Positions 59,707-64,000 of a stretch of DNA of 64,000 nt are shown here, piece after piece. The stretch covers positions 134,936,756 to 135,000,755 of the forward strand of contig NC_134366.1 in NCBI RefSeq assembly GCF_035582795.1, written 5' to 3'. The stretch's first letter is position 1. Every line of letters begins with the position of its first letter. Below the pieces are notes generated by a model that was not told the DNA's origin, searched no databases, and was given only the letters and a program-made list of their open reading frames with translations. The stretch is from Mycteria americana. Lineage: Eukaryota; Chordata; Aves; Ciconiiformes; Ciconiidae. The translations under genes and the position numbers were made by a program.

Positions 59707-61782
59707 TGTGTCCCCAAGTGTAATGTTCAAAAGAAAATGCTTTAATATTAGAGGCAAAACTGAAATCCTCTCCAGTTGGACACCATTTTCCATTTGTGGC
59801 TCAGCACAAAGTCTGGCAAATGCATATTAGAAAAGTGTATTTTGTGTCAGACTATACCACACTACAGCTGTAAGTACAAAACTCTTGATCTGAAGTTCAG
59901 TGTTTATACACATCGCTTCCAGAGCTAAAAGAAGAAACATATCATATTTAAGACTTTTAAAATAAAAATGTGAGTATAACACTTCAACAGCTGCTAAGAC
60001 ATAACAAATTTGGAATGGAAAATAAGAATTGAATGGAAAATAAGTGAACTGGCTATTAAATGTAAAGCAGAAAGTTTTCATTCACTAGGATTCCTTGGGC
60101 ATCTTTTCAATTCCTTTGAGATGATGCCAGCTGCAGTTAGTCTGGTCTGAAATGGTATATACTGTAATCCCAGTGTAGGGGACAGTGCCTGTGAAGGGTC
60201 CAGCTGGTTGTGTGTGCTCAGCCCGTGCCTAACACAGACTGATAACACTGAATTAAGATCAGAATGTTGTAGCAGGAAGCAAAGGAGGACATGGGTACCT
60301 TTTGCCCAAGAATCTAGCAGATTCCCAGGAAATGGGAAATTTGGAGTCTAGATTCTCCTGCACAGAAGAGCGTTCAACTACTTGGGAACTTGCCTGAGGA
60401 GCAGAAACAAGTACCACATACACAAGAAGTTAGACAACCACAAAGAAAAGAATGGGACCCAGAGGGGAATCAGCAAGAAGCTGAGCCTTTAGTCGAACAA
60501 GGCATATGTTCTCTTGAGGATGAGTCCTGAGCTCTGCTCTCTCTTCCTAGATGCCCATACCTTCCACATTAGAGAATACTTGAATAAAATGTATGAACAA
60601 CCTTACAGTGGGAACCAGAACCCAGGATTCATAAATATTGGAGGCATCTACTGTGCAGCACTGAGTTCATACTCTTCTCTGTGCTGTCTTATGCTTTGTG
60701 TCAAATGAGTAATTTGTCCTACACTAGCGAGAAGGAGGATTTAATCATACTACAGAAGTTTCCCAGGTTTCTCAAAAATCATGGGAAGAGTAAGGTGTCT
60801 CCTGAAGGATCCCAGAACCACTCTTCACAGCTTGCCCCTCTCTTTATTGACTACACAGAGCCTGAGCACCTATGGTAGGAGCTCCAAACCATATGCCAAT
60901 CACTTTCTAAATATGTATTGCAACAGCTGAGCAAAGCACTCAAGAGTAGACCATATGGCCACTAAGCAATCTGCCCAAATTCATGTAAGAAGCCTTCAGT
61001 ATAACCAAGAATAAAAGCAGGTACATGTGAGCTTCTGCCTGTTTCTTTGGCTATATTTCCTTTCTTAAAATTCTTCATGTAAATTTATCCTGAATTACAA
61101 CAAAGAAAAAAAAAATGTACATTAATGTGTTGAATTCAACCTGAGGAATAGCCAGAATATGGACAAAACCCACATGATTTTTAAAAATAATAAATCCAGC
61201 TCCTTTTAGGAGGTATTTCTTTGTTGCTCTTTTACAAAGACAGAACATCACTATCTATTTCAGTGTTTAGTGAACTGCAAAACATGGTAATTATACTGGA
61301 TAAAGTCTATGGAAGCATGGAAAACAATATATTAAAAGCAGACCTGTTCTTATTTTGCATATCGGTCCTTAATCAGAGCAGTATACACCACTTCTGAAGT
61401 ATATCAAACTCAATATCGAAGTAATTATATAGCAAACTCATTACCTTCTTCCATTTATAAAAAATCCTGTGATTATTGATATTGAGAAATTCTAACATCT
61501 ATATTGTTTGCAGCAAAATACTGAAGAATTGCAAAGGAAAATCTTGCCCAAAAGGAGTATGTTTCAGTTTTTTCAAGTTCCTTGCAGCTTGCGAAGCAGG
61601 TTCGGTTAATATATTCCATCTTTAAAAGCTAATGTTTCCAATCCTCTGAGAAATTTTGACAGCAGGCCAAAAATTATTGAACAGAAATGTTTTAAGGAGG
61701 GACCTACAAAGAAGCCAAAGTAGCAAAGCAAACATTATTCTGGCAACATCTGAGACTGCTAGAGGAGCTTGAGAAAAAAAAA

Positions 61783-62176
61783 TGGTATTATCAGGGTTTG
61801 GCTCCTGCTTCCAACCATGTGGTTGAATGTCCTCCTTCTCTTTGAGAAACCACCCGAGATGAGAATCCCCTCAGACTCCCAGGCGTGGGGGATGGAAAAC
61901 TGGGCCTTTATTCTCAGGAGGTGGTACTAATCATGCTGACTCGTCCTCAGTCTACATAACCAGCCAATTACCGTACTACGCCTGTACTAAACAAGCACTG
62001 CAACAAGTGTGCCAACATCAACAAGACCATCTCTGATCAGGTGCTGACAGCTTGTGCTCTACCAGTGATGTCAAGCTCCGCATCTGTCAGATAGTTTCCA
62101 GATGTTAATGGGGTTTCTAGATCACAGGAGCAGAGCAGCCCTTCCTGGCAGTGAAGTTTCCCCAGCCTGATAACCA
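61783..62176 (-). mobile_element. Candidate solo LTR with terminal inverted repeats
   Basis: This 394-bp segment begins TGGTATTATCAGGG and ends AGCCTGATAACCA on the + strand. The ends are inverted complements of each other with a 2-bp gap, and both have TG...CA-type termini. Read on the minus strand it has a CCAAT-like ATTGGCTGG and a TTATGTAG that could be a weak TATA. An AATAAA (TTTATT at about 61909 on the + strand) lies about 125 bp before the end, an LTR-like order. No clear target-site duplication is visible. A non-autonomous DNA transposon is the alternative. Confidence 0.45.
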
Positions 62177-62721
62177 TAGTATAAGATAGGAATATAAATC
62201 CAATGAACTGTCCACACTATAAGCGTCATGAAAGAAAAACAGAATTTAGGTTGCCTACAAAAGTCATGAAAAACCAAAGGTTAAATAGGTGTGTGAGTAC
62301 TGAACTACTTTATCACACGGTTAGAGATGGTGTTCCTGTAAGGAAACAGGCTTACTCCTGCTCTCCATGTCTGGCAGATAAGACATCTTTTTTTATACTA
62401 TGCATTACATAGTTATGTGTTGTCAATATATTCCAAACCTGGCTACCAGAAGGTATAAGAAATCAAATATTATTAAGCATATGAAAAAATCTGCATTTCT
62501 TTGTCTATGAGGAAAAACATTTAGCATGACAGTATCAGGAAATCTGAATTAAAATTAGAAGATGATTAAGGACTGCACTAGAAAAAAAAAAATGTATCTT
62601 TATTAACCCTTCAAAAACAGATATGCAAAATTTTTAACAACTAAAAAAGTTAAAAGCAAGCTATCTTTAGAATGAACACGAGTGAAAATAATATTTTTCC
62701 TTGGCTGGAATGGAAACTCAC

Positions 62722-62858
62722 CTCTTCATATACTTTTTTGGCATTGCTGTTATCCCCTATCAAGAGGTAACCAACACCAAGGTCATTCTTGAATGAAGTA
62801 TCACTGGGAAACAGATGAACTAATTTCTGGAGAGTAACCAGGGAACCTCTCATGCGAC
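62722..62858 (-). CDS. ASPH: ASPH exon, TPR-like repeat
   Basis: The exon is 137 bp. The first two bases finish a glycine codon; 45 codons follow, matching human 435-479: RMRGSLVTLQKLVHLFPSDT, then SFKNDLGVGYLLIGDNSNAK and KVYEE. This is the start of the C-terminal TPR-like array, which positions EGF-domain substrates near the active site. The acceptor is AATCAAATTAG and the donor GTGAGT. Open frame continues past the donor into intron by chance. Confidence 0.97.
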
Positions 62859-63923
62859 CTAATTTGATTGAACAAGACTTAATTACAAATACAGATACGA
62901 GTAACAGTAGTAAGACTCTCACACAACATGTAAGAAAACACAAATCAGAGCCAGGTGTTCCACTTTCACTAACGATCAAGAAGCATAACTTGAAAAAATC
63001 TTGTGCATAGGAGTATATTCAGCTGCTTGGTTGTCACCGGGGCTGTAGCCGTACAAGGAATATTTCAGGAAATTGCTGCGAATGCGTATCATGCAGTGTT
63101 ATGGTAGCCTCTAGTGGAGAACTGTTCACAGTGTAGCAGTAACAACATTATTTAAACTTTGGTTGCTCTTTCATACACAGATGTCAAAGTGCTTGACAAA
63201 ACTCAGTAAACATATCAAAATAAATTTAGTCTTAATTGATTAAGTAATTAAATGCATTTCTAGCATTAAGCAACAGTTCCACTATACTTCCATTATGAAA
63301 GTAATCATGCTTTATGTGCTTAAAATTAAGTACGTTCCTCGACTTCCTAGATGAGGTCTTGCTGAGGAACAGCAAGATCAAAACAATTTGATATTAAAAA
63401 CCAACCCATGGGAACAGAACTCTTTTTTCCACCAAAGCTGATTATGCCTCATATTCTAATCAGCAATTCTTGTATATCACAGAATTGAGATCTAAACCTT
63501 CGGATGTTACCCCTGAGTTCAATTCCATTCTTCTCTATGTTTACTAAAAGTTTATTCTGGGTATGTTTACTCTGTGTATGCCATTAATTTCCTCATGATT
63601 TCCCTAGGCTTCAGTACAAAAAGAGGAACATTTTCTTCTTTCTCTGTCAATAAAAGTATTTTTTTACCACCTACCATCACAGCTTCTCATAGCACCTAGT
63701 GCACTGCTGTCTACAGGCACTATTGCCATACAAGCAATTATATGTACTAGTTCCCTAGAAAAATTTTGAAAAATTTTTAAATATTTTTCATAAGCATTTA
63801 AGAGATTAGGAACACAAGTCCTACCGAAAATTCAATGGAATTGGTGCTTTTAACTCCTTAGTGATCTTTTGAAAGTCTGGCTCACACAACTTCCATAATT
63901 TTTACACTGTCCTCAAATCTTAC
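62859..63923 (-). other. ASPH: ASPH intron, 1,065 bp
   Basis: This phase-1 intron runs from GTAAGA to AATTAG. It is AT-rich with no repeats noticed. Confidence 0.93.
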
Positions 63924-64000
63924 CAAGAAACTGCTGCCTGTCTGCTTCTCGTTTCAAGCTCAATTTTATCAGATCTGAAGGGACATTTGGCAGACTAACC
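63924..64000 (-). CDS. ASPH: ASPH exon, partial (cut by the window edge)
   Basis: The exon's donor (CTTG then GTAAGA) is at 63924/63923. The 77 bp visible encode VSLPNVPSDLIKLSLKREAD and RQQFL plus the first base of a glycine codon, matching human residues about 409-434. The segment is the lumenal linker just before the C-terminal TPR-like array. The 5' end of the exon and the N-terminal calcium-handling and EF-hand-like parts of ASPH (shared with junctin and junctate isoforms) lie beyond the window. Confidence 0.95.

Larger units (their letters stand above)
57194..62721 (-). other. ASPH: ASPH intron, 5,528 bp
   Basis: This phase-0 intron carries a 57-bp tandem duplication at 59593-59706 and an LTR-like element at 61783-62176. 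The rest is AT-rich with no coding signal that I can support. Confidence 0.9.

Noticed and set aside
1..64000. CRISPR arrays, operons, tRNA or rRNA genes
   Set aside because: None seen. The tandem units present are microsatellites or short duplications, and no cloverleaf with a TTCGA-type loop in the right setting was found.

Overview
The window is vertebrate nuclear DNA, almost certainly from a bird. It is AT-rich, with short exons, long introns and canonical GT/AG splice sites. It carries CR1 LINEs, including one that ends in the CR1 octamer tail (CACAGAAT repeats) and lacks a target-site duplication, plus a pair of LTRs of a type common in birds. Two genes converge tail to tail, in the same arrangement as CLVS1 and ASPH on human 8q12. 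The species cannot be fixed from the sequence; the LTR family hints at a non-galliform bird, which is only an inference.

Left part (1-28.4 kb, + strand): the last three coding exons of CLVS1 (clavesin-1, a neuronal Sec14/CRAL-TRIO lipid- and clathrin-binding protein) at 9716-9826, 10955-11190 and 27144-27231, then a 3' UTR of about 1.2 kb. The exons join in phase and give the C-terminal 144 residues, matching human CLVS1 211-354. The rest is intron, with two GC-rich patches, a pair of diverged direct repeats and one CR1 fragment.

Right part (28.4-64 kb, - strand): the C-terminal half of ASPH (aspartyl/asparaginyl beta-hydroxylase). Nine exons (one cut by the window edge) run from 64000 down to 32565, followed by a candidate 3' UTR of about 4.1 kb. 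They encode about 350 residues, matching human 409-758: the TPR-like region and the complete Fe(II)/2-oxoglutarate oxygenase domain, with all metal and co-substrate residues intact. The introns hold three CR1 insertions (one about 2 kb with a decayed reverse-transcriptase ORF), a 69-bp CR1 nested in it, two same-direction solo LTRs that bracket one ASPH exon, a further LTR-like element with terminal inverted repeats, and a 200-bp G/T-only tract.

The two genes have no known common pathway; what links them is their 3' ends. The best poly(A) hexamers on opposite strands lie 34 bp apart near 28.4 kb, so the transcripts should abut or overlap slightly. I see no operon-like, CRISPR, tRNA or rRNA features and no previously undescribed protein system. 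The interesting signals are architectural: the abutting 3' ends, complementary CA/UG tracts in the CLVS1 3' UTR, the LTR-bracketed in-frame exon, and a GC-rich intronic patch with a strong splice donor.
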